Assembly: GCF_029867415.1 (NCBI RefSeq)
Contig: NW_026705227.1
Coordinates: 434,001 to 498,000, forward strand
Length of the DNA: 64,000 nucleotides
Direction: 5' to 3'
Origin: Vicia villosa
Lineage: Eukaryota; Streptophyta; Magnoliopsida; Fabales; Fabaceae
Part shown: positions 11,641 through 24,960 of the stretch, piece after piece
Numbering within the stretch: the stretch's first letter is position 1
Layout of the letters: each line of letters begins with the position of its first letter
Position numbers and translations under genes: made by a program
The notes under the pieces: model-generated
Databases searched by the model: none
What the model saw: the letters and a program-made list of their open reading frames with translations, nothing else
What the model was told of the DNA's origin: nothing

Positions 11641-14600
11641 ATGTCAGCTTTGGATTACTATCTATCCCCTTCAACAATCTACCTTCATTCCCATTCCATC
11701 AAATCCAATATCCACCACTGGCGTAACCGTCGTTTCGTCCCCAATTCATCACCCGTTAGGGTTCTTAAAGACACCAATTTCTTAACCGATTTCGGTAGGT
11801 TCCATTTATGGAGAGGCTTAAAGCTCAATAACATTGATGGGTTCAGAAGAGCTGCTTCCGGTGGTCAAGAAACCGATTCCGGTTCAGCTAGTTCCGATTC
11901 TGAGAGTAAAGAGGTTGAAGTTGAACCGGGTTCAGATGGTTCCGGTTCGAACCGGAATAAGGAGAAGCAAGGGAAAGGTGGTTGGTGGTGGTGGTGGTGG
12001 TTAGATTCTAATTCTAAGACTGGGAAATGGAAATGGGAGACTTTGTTGAAAGCTCAACAAGTTGGGGTTTGGTTTCTTCAGTTAGGGATTGTGATTTTTT
12101 CTATGAGGTTGATTAGGCCTTGGAATGTGTTACCGGGCTACGAACCGAGATCTTCCATGGAGTCTGTGAGAGTTCCTTATAGTGAGTTTTTGAGTAGGAT
12201 TAATAGTGATCAGGTTTTGAAGGTGCAGGTTGATGGGGTTCATATAAAGTATAATTTGAAGTCTGATTTTGAAGGTGGTGAAGTATCTAGTAGTAATAGT
12301 GGGTTGCAAGAGGAATCAGAGTCTTTGGTTAAGAGTGTTGCACCGACGAAGAGGATTGCTGTTGTTTATACTACAACTAGGCCCAGTGATACTAGAACTC
12401 CTTATGAAAAGATGCTGGAGAATGAAGTGGAGTTTGGATCGCCTGAGAGACGTTCCGGTGTATTCATCAACCCTAGTTTGGTAAGAAACTTTTGGTTATT
12501 CATGGTTTGTTACTCTTAGAATAATATTAGAATTTAGATCTCCACAAAATTTGTCATTAAGATGTGAAATGAGAGTTGTCCATCATTTGTCATTTATAAT
12601 CACTATAATGTGTGGCATCATGATTTAAGATAGACTTTGTAAGGTGAAGGATCTCCATAGGAATCACGGTTAGTGTTGAGGCCATATCGCTATCTAATGC
12701 AGGATTCTCAACAGTTATGTTATGTGTGTTGTAATGTAGCTAACCTGCACTGTTAGTCTTCTGGAAAGTGGAGACTCAAATGATAAGTTATACTTACATC
12801 AACAATTGAATCTACTTTGGGAGTATTTGGGAGGGGATTTTGGAGGGGAGGGCTTTTTTTTCTTTTTCTGGATTAAACAAGCTATAAAATGTTTCTAAAA
12901 ATGAATGTATTGTGATTGAATTGTTATATGATCATATATCATGATACTTTTTCAATTTTTTAGAAATCTCAAATATATATTAAAATATAGACCTAAGTAT
13001 AGCCCTCCAAACCCTTCCAAACAGACCTAAGGTTGATGTTGGAAGGAGGCTGGTGATTTGAGGTTTAATGTATATTTGATGTGCAAACCTTTGGAGACCC
13101 AAATATATTTAGTTATTAAGAGGCAGCATACCTTTGGAGACCCAAAAAGAGAAATAAGAGTTATAGTTCTTTGTTTCTTTCTCCGATTACAATCTTTCTA
13201 TCAAACCCTTAAAATTGTGTGACTGCTTAATGGCTATGAACTAAAATTATGACATAAGTTGTGGAAATTATCAAGCTGGACAGATTATAGGTTACGTGAT
13301 TAGTTTTAGTTATATACAGTAGATTCTACTCCGAGAGAATTTGAAATAATAATTTCATAAAAGAATGGAATGCTTTGAGGTGATTAATAGAAGTTAATGT
13401 TTATATGGTTTCATGAACTAAACTTGCTTACCGTTTAAAAAATCCTTCAAATCATTTGCTAAATAAAACATATGTTGTAATTTGTTATATTACCAGATAA
13501 GTGTCTCTTTTACTACTTTTGCTTGTGTATTTTGCTAAAGGGAAATGCTAACCAGTGCCCTCAGGGCAATGGTTAAGCATTCCAAAAAAACAAAATTTAT
13601 CTCGGTAATATGCATATTTAATGTCTTGAAAATCAAAATATTACATTTTCTATAAAATATTTTCTTTTTTGGAATGCTTAACCATTGCCCTGAGGGCACT
13701 GGTTAGCAAGACCCTTTGCTAAAATATATTAGTTGGGTAAGGTATTTGACTTCCTATTCCAATTCATTATAAATTTCCTTGGTTTGTTGCGTTAACGGTA
13801 TATCATGTGACAAGCTGACTTTATTTCTCAATTTCACAGATAGCCATGTTTTGTGTTGCTGTACTGGTGGGACTTCTCCATCGAGTCCGTGGAAGCTTTT
13901 CTCAGGTGAGTTTGATTTCTTCCTCTCTTATCTTCTCTGCCCTACCCGAATCATTTTTCCTAAACCATTGAAATGATGTCTTATGAGTAATTACATGCTA
14001 CGGCAGAAAACTCTTGGTCAGATTAGGAACCGCAAATCAGGAACTTCTGATGGTACAAAATCATCTGAAAAAGGTGAAACAATAACATTTGCTGATGTTG
14101 CTGGTGTTGATGAGGCTAAGGAGGAGCTAGAAGAGATTGTGGTAAGCTGGACTCTCTTCAGCTCATTTTCAGCATTTAAAATCTTTAGGGTGCAAATGAG
14201 GCTTTCTAGTTTCTATCCTACAATAACATTCTATTTTCATTCAGATTTTTTCTGGTGATATAGGGAAATAATTTTGGTTGTGATGATGCTCCCTTGCCAG
14301 GAATTTCTTCGAAATCCGGATAAATATACACGACTTGGAGCTCGTCCTCCTCGAGGTGTTCTCTTGGTGAGATATAGTCAGAGATATATGTTTGTTGGGG
14401 GAAGGGATCGAATATGGGAAATGTCTCTTGTCTTGGTTGTGTTAAAATCCAACAAAATTTTATACTGTATTATACTATTATGTCAGCTATATTTTCTCTT
14501 ACTTAAATGGGCTTTACCTTGCGAAATACCATACCACAATTGTGTTTCATTGAACTCATAGTTACTGGAATAAATCTTTGATTAGCTTCCACTTACACCC

Positions 14601-17600
14601 TTCCTGCATGTTTGTGCTTGTACTTCATATGTGGACTATTTATGCCTAAGCTATATGCAATCTTATATTGTTATTATTTTAGTTTGGCATGTATGAAGTA
14701 AATATCTTTTGGTTTATCTTACAGGTAGGTCTTCCAGGAACAGGTAAGACTTTACTAGCAAAGGCTGTGGCTGGAGAAGCTGATGTGCCATTTATAAGTT
14801 GTTCTGCTAGTGAGTTTGTTGAGTTGTATGTTGGTATGGGTGCTTCCCGGGTGCGAGATCTCTTTGCAAAGGCAAAGAAAGAAGCACCATCCATTATATT
14901 TATTGATGAGGTAAGAATATGTACTCTTTTGTTGTGTAAGAAGTTTAATATAACATTTACTATTTAATATTCAACGAAATCAAAATTTATTTTGGTATGC
15001 AGATAGATGCTGTGGCTAAAAGTCGGGATGGTAAATTTCGCATTGTAAGCAATGATGAACGAGAACAAACCTTGAACCAGTTGCTCACTGTTAGTATTCC
15101 TTGTGTTGTTTATTTCTTGTGATTGTTTGGGATGTGGGATTATGTCATAATGAGGCTAATATGTTGAAACTGTATTGCAGGAGATGGATGGGTTTGACAG
15201 CAATTCAGCAGTGATTGTTCTGGGAGCAACTAATCGTGCTGATGTCTTAGATCCTGCACTTCGCCGACCAGGAAGATTTGATCGAGTAGTTATGGTCTGG
15301 ATTCAAGTTTTAATGCATTACCTCATTTGGTTTTTATAGTGATATATAAGAATCTTTTTATATATCTTTTAAGAATGTCATGTTTTCTCCTTAGGTGGAA
15401 ACACCTGATAGGATTGGAAGAGAATCCATCCTGAAAGTTCATGTTTCTAAGAAAGAACTTCCTTTGGCCAATGATGTTTACATTGGTGACATTGCTTCTA
15501 TGACTACTGGATTCACAGGGTAATTATGCTATTTCTTTCACATGATATACTTTTCCTCCCTTTAAATACATTGAGAAGATTGGAAGTTTGATCTGACACA
15601 TGCACATAATTGAAGGGCGGATCTTGCGAACCTAGTAAATGAGGCTGCTTTATTGGCTGGAAGAAAGAACAAAGTTGTTGTGGAGAAAATTGATTTTATT
15701 GAAGCTGTGGAAAGGTCATTAGCTGTAAGTAAATTTGTTTTGGATGATATTGATTTCATCCACAATCTCTCTTGGTGGATGCACAATTGTAATTTATGCC
15801 AACAGTTTGTTCAGGTTTTCTGTCAAATCACAATGTTAAATTAGAAATTTAGTTCTGTAAATTGGCCCCTACTTTACCAATTGTGGATAAAAAGACCAAA
15901 CTACTTGTTTCAGGGCATAGAAAAGAAGACTGCTAAGTTGCAGGGATGTGAGAAGGGTGTAGTTGCACGACATGAAGCTGGTCATGCTGTAGTAGGCACT
16001 GCAGTTGCGAGTCTTCTTCCTGGACAGCCGCGTGTTCAGGTAGATCATGGAAGATGCCCTGTTCTTGATTTCTTGGCCATTTGAATATGCTGTTGCCATT
16101 AAAGACACACTGGTTTTCTTTGACCACTTAAACCTACTTGATTTTTGTGGAATTATCACACTAATAAACTGTATTTCTAGGCTTGAAATTATTCTGATGT
16201 TTGATGATGTCTAGTTTACATAGGCTCTGGTTATGAGATTATTAGTTTAATGGCTGCTGACAGATTGTTTTATTTCCTTTTTCTTTGAGTGAGATGGGTT
16301 TACTTTTAATTTATTTCTCTTATTTTATGGTGGGAAGTCAGAGCAAATAGTTTATTTGTTGTGCATGATTCAATAAGTATAAAACAAATTACAAGTCAAA
16401 GCATCTTATTACTAATAGATAAACATTTAGGGATATTTCAATGCCTTACTGTCTTGTGTACGTTATCAGAAACTAAGCATACTGCCTAGGTCAGGAGGGG
16501 CCTTGGGCTTTACTTATATTCCTCCAACAACTGAGGACAGATACTTGCTTTTCATTGATGAATTGCGTGGTCGTCTGGTGACCCTTCTTGGAGGGCGTGC
16601 GGCAGAAGAAGTTGTTTATTCTGGTCGAGTTTCAACAGGTGCACTTGATGACATACGGCGAGCAACTGACTTGGCATACAAAGCTATTGCTGAATATGGT
16701 CTTAGTCAGATAATCGGCCCTGTGTCAATTTCCACACTTTCTAATGGTGGAATGGATGAGTCTGGGGGATCAGTTCCTTGGGGAAGGGATCAGGTTAAAT
16801 ATTTCATTAACTTGTTTATTTTCTTCAATTCAAAATTGTCTATATGCTTATTTTAATAATATGGAAACAACAGGGACAACTTGTTGATCTTGTTCAAAAA
16901 GAGGTGAAAGCATTGCTTCAATCTGCGTTGGAAGTATCACTTTCCATTGTACGAGCTAATCCTACTGTTGTAGAGGGTCTTGGTGCTCAGTTAGAAGGTA
17001 ACTGTACTTTCTTTATTATATATAGCAATGGTATTAGTATTTGTATTTTCACTATCTTGCTTTCATCATTTTATATACTTGAATTACATTTCTTTTGATG
17101 CTTTCTTCTTTTGCTATCTCTACTTTCATCAGCGATGTTGCTTTTATGAGCATGGTTAAATCCAAATTTTCATTCGAGATTCACATTAAATTGCTGGGTG
17201 GAATATGTAATCATGTTGTTAATTTGAAAATACAATAATATCTCGATACATTCATACATGCAGTTTTTATCTATGGGATCAATTGAATTTGCATAAAAAA
17301 ATAGATTGCAGATTTTTAATTCTGTAGTTTGATATAATAAAATGATGATGTGAAAATGTCACATGCTGTATACTTCTATCCACTCTATTATATGTATTAT
17401 TCATTAATTAATGATGTCAAAGCAATATGCTTTTATCTAAGCCACGGTGTTGTAAGTTTTAACACTGCTTTATTGCTTGTGTTCTTCAGAAAAAGAGAAA
17501 GTAGAGGGTGAAGAGTTACAGAAGTGGTTAAGATTGGTGGTTGCGCCAACAGAACTGACAAATTTTATGGAAGGCAAGCAACAGACCCTTCTCCCATTGA

Positions 17601-17614
17601 AGACTGATTCCTGA
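11641..17614 (+). CDS. FTSH9: Chloroplast FtsH protease, FTSH7/9 type
   Basis: Membrane-bound ATP-dependent zinc metalloprotease. Exons: 11641-12480, 13840-13905, 14007-14141, 14301-14366, 14725-14910, 15003-15089, 15181-15294, 15395-15519, 15616-15724, 15914-16039, 16470-16793, 16874-16997, 17490-17614. All junctions are GT-AG and in phase, giving 808 aa, about the length I recall for Arabidopsis FTSH7 and FTSH9. Residues 1 to about 70 look like a plastid transit peptide. Two membrane spans lie at about 142-158 and 281-297. The AAA module has Walker A GLPGTGKT (371-378), Walker B IIFIDE (426-431) and the arginine-finger region RRPGRFDR. Zinc ligands are HEAGH (596-600) and the Asp of DIRRATD (about 679). 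The six-Trp run at 115-120 comes from a TGG repeat. FTSH9 versus FTSH7 is undecided, since the two are close paralogues. By homology it sits in plastid membranes; its substrate is not known from sequence. Confidence 0.95.
12825..13030. repeat. MITE-like inverted repeat in FtsH intron 1
   Basis: The left end, TTTGGGAGGGGATTTTGGAG with GGAGGGCT following, is matched in inverse by AGCCCTCCAAACCCTTCCAA at the right end. The middle is AT-rich. It looks like a common legume MITE, but I could not fix a target duplication. Confidence 0.5.
13540..13714. mobile_element. Mutator-type MITE in FtsH intron 1
   Basis: A 175-bp element with terminal inverted repeats of about 45 bp: GGGAAATGCTAACCAGTGCC at the left and the inverse of GGGTCTTGCTAACCAGTGCC at the right, both continuing with CTCAGGGCAATGGTTAAGCA. 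A perfect 9-bp target duplication, TTTGCTAAA, flanks it at 13531-13539 and 13715-13723, as for MULEs. It lies in intron 1, away from splice sites. Confidence 0.9.
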
Positions 17615-19834
17615 AACTGTTAAAAGAGTTGTCTATTATGTGTTTCCGGTGTGAAGTGTAACTTGAGGTATGATTTTTGACACGGTTCATCAACTAAAGT
17701 TAGTGAAATTATATCTCAAATAGCATGCCTTACAAACATTGTATATTCCTGTAAGGTGAACTTTGGCATCGTTTTTAGTTTAGGCCAACTTGTTATTTGT
17801 ATTTATTTACTCACCATTCACTCAACCGAAGCCACAAGGAAAACAGAATATGAAGAAATACATCGCATTAGTGCCTCTCTTCAACTACATGAGTAATGGT
17901 AATTTAAATTGTATATTGACTATTATTTCAGTCATGTCACAAAATGTAATTAATATATAGTTGATTTATACGTTAATGATTCTGTTAAATATGTGGTCCT
18001 GCTTCATGTTACACCAAAGTATTTTATTGAAATTGCAAGTACCATGGTTAGTTAAGGAGTCTGTTATCAAATTCTCCCCATCAAAAGTCAATCTTATCTA
18101 TCAGTCCACAGTTACGTTTGTGCAATTTCTTTCAGATTTTGACCCCACATTATATGTATTCTCAATCATCATATTATAACTTTGTTGTCTTGTTGAACTA
18201 AGTGTTGAGGAAATGCAATATCATGCTAACTTGCAATGTGTGTCTGGTACACCCGTGTCCTATGTGGTTGAGTTTTATTTTTTGTCCTTTTGGGAAGTTA
18301 CATTGTCGCAGTCATGTTCCTGTAAACCATTATTATCTCATTCTTCTGCTCTTAAGTTACAATTTAAGCTGGATGTGAAAAAAAGTAGACGACTAGGTGT
18401 GGAGCCGCCTGGTCTTGGCCGCCTTAAGGGCGATCAGATGATACAAAAGTAACTTTGGCCATGGTATAATCTAGGAAAGGGAAGGGACACTCATGAGTTT
18501 AGTATGTGCTTAATTGACTGTTCTAGAGTTGAAACGCATGGCAGTGTTAAAAAAACTTGGAAGCTTGTATTTGATTTTGTGTGGTTATCAAACCTGAATT
18601 GAAAATCAAAAGAGATATATTGCAATACAAAGAGCTCAGCTGTATACCTTCGGAATTAAATATAAGAATTGAATTATTATTTCTTTATTTCAAAAAGTTT
18701 TAAAGAACAGATTATGCCACCAAAGAGATTATTGGTTGAGTTGTTTATTCGGTTGCTCTTCTAAATTTAATGACACTCTAAATTTGTACAAACAGGCTAT
18801 AAACCAGGAAGTTTCTAGGATAAGATTGTCCTGTTGTATCCTATATCAAGAGAACTCATAATAATTCCTCTGTTGGAGAGACATTTCTTGAAAAATTGAC
18901 TAAGAACACACCATCAAATATGATGTCAAGAGAACTCGAATAATTTCTAATTTCTTTAACGAAAAGTTCAACAAGTAGAAAGGAAAGAAGTAGCTCTGAA
19001 AACTTAAATTCTAATCCATGAAGGAATAAACTAAATCATTTGATCAAACTAAATCATTTGATCAGTCAAATGGAAAATGTGGGAAAGAACTTGAGAAATG
19101 GAGGCTCGGTCAAATGTGAGTGTTCAACATTCACAATTTGTTCAGTCAACGCTAACTATAATGATGTTTGGTCAAAACTGAGTGTTAGAGTGATGTGTAA
19201 ATTTCAAATTTAATTTCCTCTTTGTAAAAAAAATTAAAGTTTCTAGTGGTAAGAAATTGATGTCAATACCAAGTCACAAGTCTAATGAGAAACTCAATAA
19301 AAAATTTCAAATTACTACAAGCAATTGTACTATGTGCATCAATAAAGTTGTGTGCTGTGTTTTATTGTTAGACATTTGTTTACATCATGCATAGACTTCA
19401 AAAATATGGAAATAAGTTTTTATTTAATTGGATTTGAATGATGTAGGATGGGGAGATGAAGTGGTCAATAAGTTTTTACTTTTTAGTTCATTTTGCAATG
19501 AGAAGAATAGAAGAGAAGTGTCACATTTATTTTGGTAAACAATGACTTAGTGGATTTAGTTGGAACATAAAAACATACTGTTTAAAATGAAAGTTTCTAA
19601 TATCTCGAAGGTGGTAAATGCATCAAACGAATATTTTAGTCAATCCAATAATTTTACTTGTAATGTTTTTTAACAATTGTGCACAATTTGTTTGGATTCT
19701 TAATTTATTCCCGGAAATCTTATATTAATTTTTTACATTTCCTATATTTGTTTCAAGTATTTATCAATTATGCCTTAGAATTTTTTATTCTTTAAAACTT
19801 AATTTACACTTGATTTTTTCATTTTCTATTCCCA
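17615..19834. other. 3' flank of FtsH and intergenic
   Basis: Contains the FtsH 3' UTR, whose poly(A) site was not resolved, and then AT-rich DNA with no recognisable gene. Short frames at 17961-18452 show no domain. Confidence 0.5.
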
Positions 19835-19837
19835 TGA

Positions 19838-20495
19838 GTGTGTTTGTTTGAGAGATTAAAATTATAATCCCAGGAATGTTATTCCTAGGAATGTTATTCC
19901 TAGGAATGTTAATCCTAGAAATTTTATTCCCATCAATTTGTTTGGTAAATAATTAAGGTTCCTTAGAATAATTTTGAATTTTATTTATCATTTTAAAAAT
20001 TTAAAAATAAAAAAATAATGGGTTGAAATAGTATGGAAGTGGGTAGTTATAGTTAGTTATTTTTTATTCCCATGGGATAAAAGATTTCCCCCCCTTTGAC
20101 ATGAGAATAAATATTTACACTTTCATGAGTAACTTTTATTGTTGGGTATTATTTATTCCAAGGCATTTTTTTTCTTTCCCATCTACCAAACAAAGGAATA
20201 ATTATTTCCAGCCTCAGATTCCCAGGAATTATTTTTCTAGCACCGAAACAAACACACCCCATGTAAAAGGATGAGAATCTTATATTCCCATGCGAATAAG
20301 ATGTAACCTTCAATAACTTCCCATTTTTATTTATTTAATTTCTTTATTTATTTAAATTAAATATAATTTATAAACATTCCTGGAAATTTAAACTATTTAT
20401 CAAACATAAGGATAGGAAAAACATTCATGATAATAATATTCTCGGAAATAACATTCCCAAAATTATAATTTTAATCCCTGAAACAAATACACCCT
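19838..20495. repeat. hAT-like MITE, possibly composite
   Basis: The left end GTGTGTTTGTTTGAGAGATT is matched in inverse at two places: near 20240-20256 (CGAAACAAACACACC) and at 20470-20495 (CCCTGAAACAAATACACCC). The inner copy is flanked on both sides by CCCATG, so a first element may run 19838 to about 20256, with a second partial copy attached. A GGAATGTTATTCCTA motif repeats just inside the left end. No coding capacity. Confidence 0.5.
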
Positions 20496-20989
20496 AAGAA
20501 TTGTAGGATCTTCAACGAGATGCGGCAACCACTTGCCATTTTCTATGGAAATGGCTAAATAAGAGGGTTCATGATGCTAATTTTGCAAGTCATAGCAGAC
20601 TTTAGCAACAAAATCGTATATGAAAGATGTTATAATTAAATAACTAGATATTTTAAAACTTGTACCAGATTTAATTGAGCTCCATGATATATGAAATATA
20701 AGTATGTTTTGCTTTTTGATGCATGATGCAAGTAGTAATTTTTGCATTATGTTATTCATTTTTTACTGACAAGTGCACAGTGGATCTTCTTCATATTAGG
20801 TTATGTAATCTATTATTATATTTAAAAATTTAAACTATAGTTGATTTTGTCTAATAAAGTATATATTAGTAATGTAATTGTGATTTTTTAAATTTTATTA
20901 TATTAAGAAATTGAATGTTATAATGTTAAAAATAATTATTTGTTAAATGGTGTATTTTAATATTTGTAATTAGAGTTTATTTTTTATGG

Positions 20990-21140
20990 GTTTTAGTGGC
21001 GGTTTTGAGATTTAGTGACAAAGTTTAAGTTTTAGTGGCGGATTTCTAACATGAATGTTAATATTTTGTGATAGTTTTAGTGACGCACTATGAGATTTAG
21101 TGACCGATTTTAAATTTCTGCCAAAATCTTTATCTTTTTG
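20990..21140. repeat. Short TTTAGTGGCGG-type interspersed repeats
   Basis: Several copies of TTTTAGTG(G/A)CG(G/A) or GATTTAGTGAC words over 150 bp. Similar words form subterminal arrays of plant CACTA and Mutator elements, but no ends are visible here. The region 21140-22100 is otherwise AT-rich upstream DNA of the next gene. Confidence 0.35.
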
Positions 21141-22117
21141 ATCATTTGCGACGAACCAAATCTGTCTATTTTTATTTTTATTTATTAATATTAAATGGTA
21201 AAAAACTGGCACGTGGCACGTCAACAAAAACTTAGTTGGAGGTACCATTATTACGATTGAAAAATTATACGCAAGTGATTGTTTGAAGGAAATTTTTTAG
21301 AGAATTAAAAACGAATTTCGGTATATTGTTGGGACTACAAGCTTATTTAACCCAATAATATATTTGTGTTTTATAACTCTCCATGTTCATTGTATCTCTC
21401 ATATAATTTTTTTTATTTATTTATTATTCTTATTCATGACTTGACAATAACTTGTAGCTGGTGAAGAAATTATCTAAAAATAATGCTTAAAAAAATTGGT
21501 AGGTTAAGATAAAGTTAGAAAAAATGTAGGTATCCATAACTATTTTGTTGACGTAAACAATCTTTCTCATCAATAACTTATACATATGAATCTTTCTCTC
21601 AATAATTTTTAGAGTGGCCACAATTAGCTTTGATCAATCTAGAATTTAAGATGCTTTGCTTGCATCAAAATATTCCTTACATCTTGTCAAAAAAAAAAAA
21701 AAACATTATGTCTTATTTTTCATAGGTGTGAATGAGAGTATAATGAATGAATGCATAAGTTTCTGCTATCATTTTCCTATCTACAATTTTATGCAAAATC
21801 ATTTAAATAGTATTTATTTTTCTTTATGAATCTAGTATCTCTACTCTATGGACATGTGTAGAGACTAATTCTTCTTCAATAAATTTAACATACTTTTTCA
21901 TAATCTCAATATTATTTGACTCTTTAATTGCATAACCCAAGAATTCGGATCCATTTTCATATGTCACCCAAATAAATCTCTCTAACTTCATTTATTACTG
22001 CTTTTTTTATTAAACTTATTGTCGTTTTTCTTTTTCTTTAAGTGTTTTGATCAGACAACAATTCTGATTCTGTTTGTGTAAGAGTGTGACTGACACACAA
22101 TTCAGACAAAAACAAAA

Positions 22118-24418
22118 ATGATGTTCTTCTCTTTCCTTAAATCTTGTCCATGCATTCTTCTCTTCCTCTTGTTTACGCTCTTTTACACTTCAACAGGTTC
22201 TTGTTTTTCTTCTTACATTTATTATATAGTTTTCAACTTTTTATTCCTTCTGTGTTTTTGGTTCATGGGGTTGTCCTGTTTTGATGGAAAGTTTTGCTCT
22301 TTATAAGGGTTTTTCAAAACAAATAAAGGATCAATTGTGATTGTTTGCAAAAGTTTTGCCATTGAAATAGATTTTTCTGATTAATTCATCGATCTTAAGA
22401 CCATATGCGGTAGTCTGTCTTGCATACCTCAAAGACGACTCTATGTATCCTATATTGATCCGATTTAGAGTAGTCGGTCAAATTACTCTACTATGAAAGA
22501 AATGTTTAATTCTTAAATATCTATGTACATATGTTTTTTTTTTTTTTTCTAGTAGCCTAACAACTATAAATGTTTACAGAAGCTTATGATCCACTTGACC
22601 CAAATGGAAATATCACAATCAAATGGGATATTATTAGCTGGGCACCTGATGGTTATATTGTGAGTACATTCTCTTACTAATATTACAAACATTTTACCTA
22701 TGAAGTGCAGACGCGCCAGACATAGAGACAGATGTCACCGATAATAATTTGAAAAAATAATAAATTAAACTTAATTACAAATGTCATGATTAATGTCCAA
22801 CAATGACATGGACTCAAACATGTATTTTTTCAGAGGTGTCGATGCTACAAAATGTTTTACTATTTAATGGAACACATTTGTGATGGATTTCATGTTCACA
22901 CCAGTTGCTCTCAATGTGGACAGGCCGTTGTTACAATGTACAACTATCAACGGTATCGTCATATAACGCCGCCAGGATGGTCATTAGGATGGAAATGGGC
23001 AAAGAAAGAGGTAATATGGTCCATGGTGGGAGGGCAGACAACTGAACAAGGAGATTGCTTAAAATTCAAGGAAATCATTCCACATTGTTGTGAAAGAACT
23101 CCAACAATCATTGATTTACTTCCCGGTGCGCCTTATAATCAACAAATCGCAAATTGCTGCAAAGGCGGTGTACTCACCTCATGGACACAAGATCCAACAA
23201 ATTCGGTCGCATCGTTTCGAATCACTGTCGGTAGAGCTGGCACGACTAGCAAAACTGTCAGACTGCCACACAATTTCACGTTGAAAGCACCAGGACCGGG
23301 TTATACATGCGGCCCGACAAAAATTGTGAAACCGACTAAATTCGTATCGAAAGATAAAAGGAGAGTGACACAAGCACTTAGTAAGTTAATCATCTTTTAA
23401 GTTCATTTAAGTACTTGTCGTATAAGCTATCTTGGAGAGTGTATGGAAATCAACTTATGATTAATCTCTGATTTTTTCATAGTGACATGGAATGTGACAT
23501 GCACATATTCACAATTTCAAGCTCAACAAATTCCAACTTGCTGTGTTTCCCTCTCGTCTTTCTATAACGATACTATAGTACCATGCCCGGCATGTTCCTG
23601 TGGCTGCCAAGGCAACACGGCCCAATCGGGAAGCTGTGTAGAGTAAGATTTCGTTACTTTTTTGAAACTACAATTTCCTTCTAAATAGAAATTAATATTA
23701 TACACTCACACACACTTATCATTTTTTTGTTGGTGTGATTAAAGTCCAACAAGAAGCGCGCCACATTTAGCCTCGGTTGTTCACAGCCCTGGAAAGAATA
23801 TCATTGCGCCTTTGGTTCGATGTACTAGTCATATGTGTCCGATCCGAGTTCACTGGCATATAAAGCTCAACTATAGGGAATATTGGCGCGTAAAAGTTAC
23901 TATAACTAATTTCAACTACAGGATGAATTACTCGGATTGGAACTTGGTTGTTCAACATCCAAACTTTGACAATCTGACTCAAATTTTCAGTTTCAATCAC
24001 GAATCAATACTTCCCTACGGCTCGATAAGTAAGTTTATGTAAGATTTTTCAAGGATTTGCTATCTTATTATCGACATAAAATCCATAGTGTTGATCATTG
24101 GCACAAAACGTTTTGTTTCTTTGAACAGATGATACTGCAATGCTATGGGGAATTAAATACTACAATGATTTCCTCATGCATGCTGGTCCTAGTGGCAATG
24201 TACAGTCAGAGATACTTTTTGGTAAGGATAAATCAACTTTTACGTTCGATAAAGGTTGGGCGTTTCCTCGAAGGATCTATTTCAATGGCGACATCTGCGT
24301 GATGCCACCGCCCGACGCTTATCCATGGTCACCTAATGACAGTTCCAGACAAGAGGTTTCTTTTCTTGCTTTGACGATGGCGTTGTTGGTAGCATTAGTG
24401 TTTTGCGCGTATGTCTAA
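22118..24418 (+). CDS. COBRA-like GPI-anchored cell-wall protein
   Basis: COBRA family protein, secreted and lipid-anchored at the plasma membrane outer face. The family steers cellulose deposition and oriented cell expansion. Exons: 22118-22196, 22580-22659, 22924-23380, 23483-23642, 23745-24028, 24129-24418, all GT-AG and in phase, giving 449 aa. A signal peptide covers about 1-26 (LLFLLFTLFYTST). The COBRA body shows QTTEQGDC, ANCCKGG, APGPGYTCGP, the hallmark CCVS (225-228), HMCPIRVHWH and GWAFPRRIYFNGD. The last 20 residues are hydrophobic after NDSSRQE, as expected for a GPI signal. There is no N-terminal extension, so this is the short COBRA/COBL1-4 class, and motifs look closest to COBRA/COBL1. 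The exon 3 acceptor at 22923 was chosen because it restores the conserved YI-AVVTMYNYQ join. The open frame from 22852 is only read-through of intron 2. Confidence 0.93.
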
Positions 24419-24927
24419 AGTTCATATATGTGGCACGCGCAACTCGGCTACCTAAAATTTTGATTCTTACGAGAGTTTTGACTCGATTTCGGGATACCAA
24501 TTTTGGAATTCTAACCAAGTCACATCCAGTGACAATTCAAGAATAGCTGTTCATTTGGCCTATGATTTGTTTTTTAGTTTCAACATAAGGGTTGAATTCA
24601 CCACTTTATTGTTATTTTTTTCTATTCTAATGGTTTGATTGATGTATAGGAAATACTTAGAGGAACACAAACAGAATCATGGTAATGGTTTGTTCTTTTG
24701 CAGCTAACCCCCTATCAAGTAAGAAAATGTTCTGGTTGTTGTTATTTGTATTGACCTTAATATTGTCCAAAGAAACACACTAAAAGAGAGATGAATTATT
24801 AATTGTTGCATTGCAATAACATCTTAATGTCATGTTTCAAACAAATGCCTTGTTTGGACAAATAGTTTCATTAAGTACTTCCATTATAAATGTTTATCAT
24901 AAAGTGTATGCATAATTTACTTTATAA
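24419..24927. other. 3' flank of COBRA-like gene
   Basis: 3' UTR and flanking DNA of the COBRA-like gene. No second gene seen. Confidence 0.5.
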
Positions 24928-24960
24928 TTAGTTAAAAACCCGTGCGAATATTCGGGTCAA
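24928..24960 (-). mobile_element. Helitron-like 3' terminus, minus strand
   Basis: On the minus strand: ACCCGAATATTCGCACGGGT (can fold through ACCCG/CGGGT), six bases, then CTAA at 24931-24928, with T next. This fits the hairpin plus CTRR|T ending. The 5' end of this element was not found to the right. Confidence 0.5.

Noticed and set aside
17961..18452. Two short frames after FtsH
   Set aside because: No domain, no splice partners, not conserved with anything I recognise.
22852..22923. Extra N-terminal coding sequence before COBRA exon 3
   Set aside because: It is intron 2 read-through. The acceptor at 22923 rejoins the conserved family sequence in phase.
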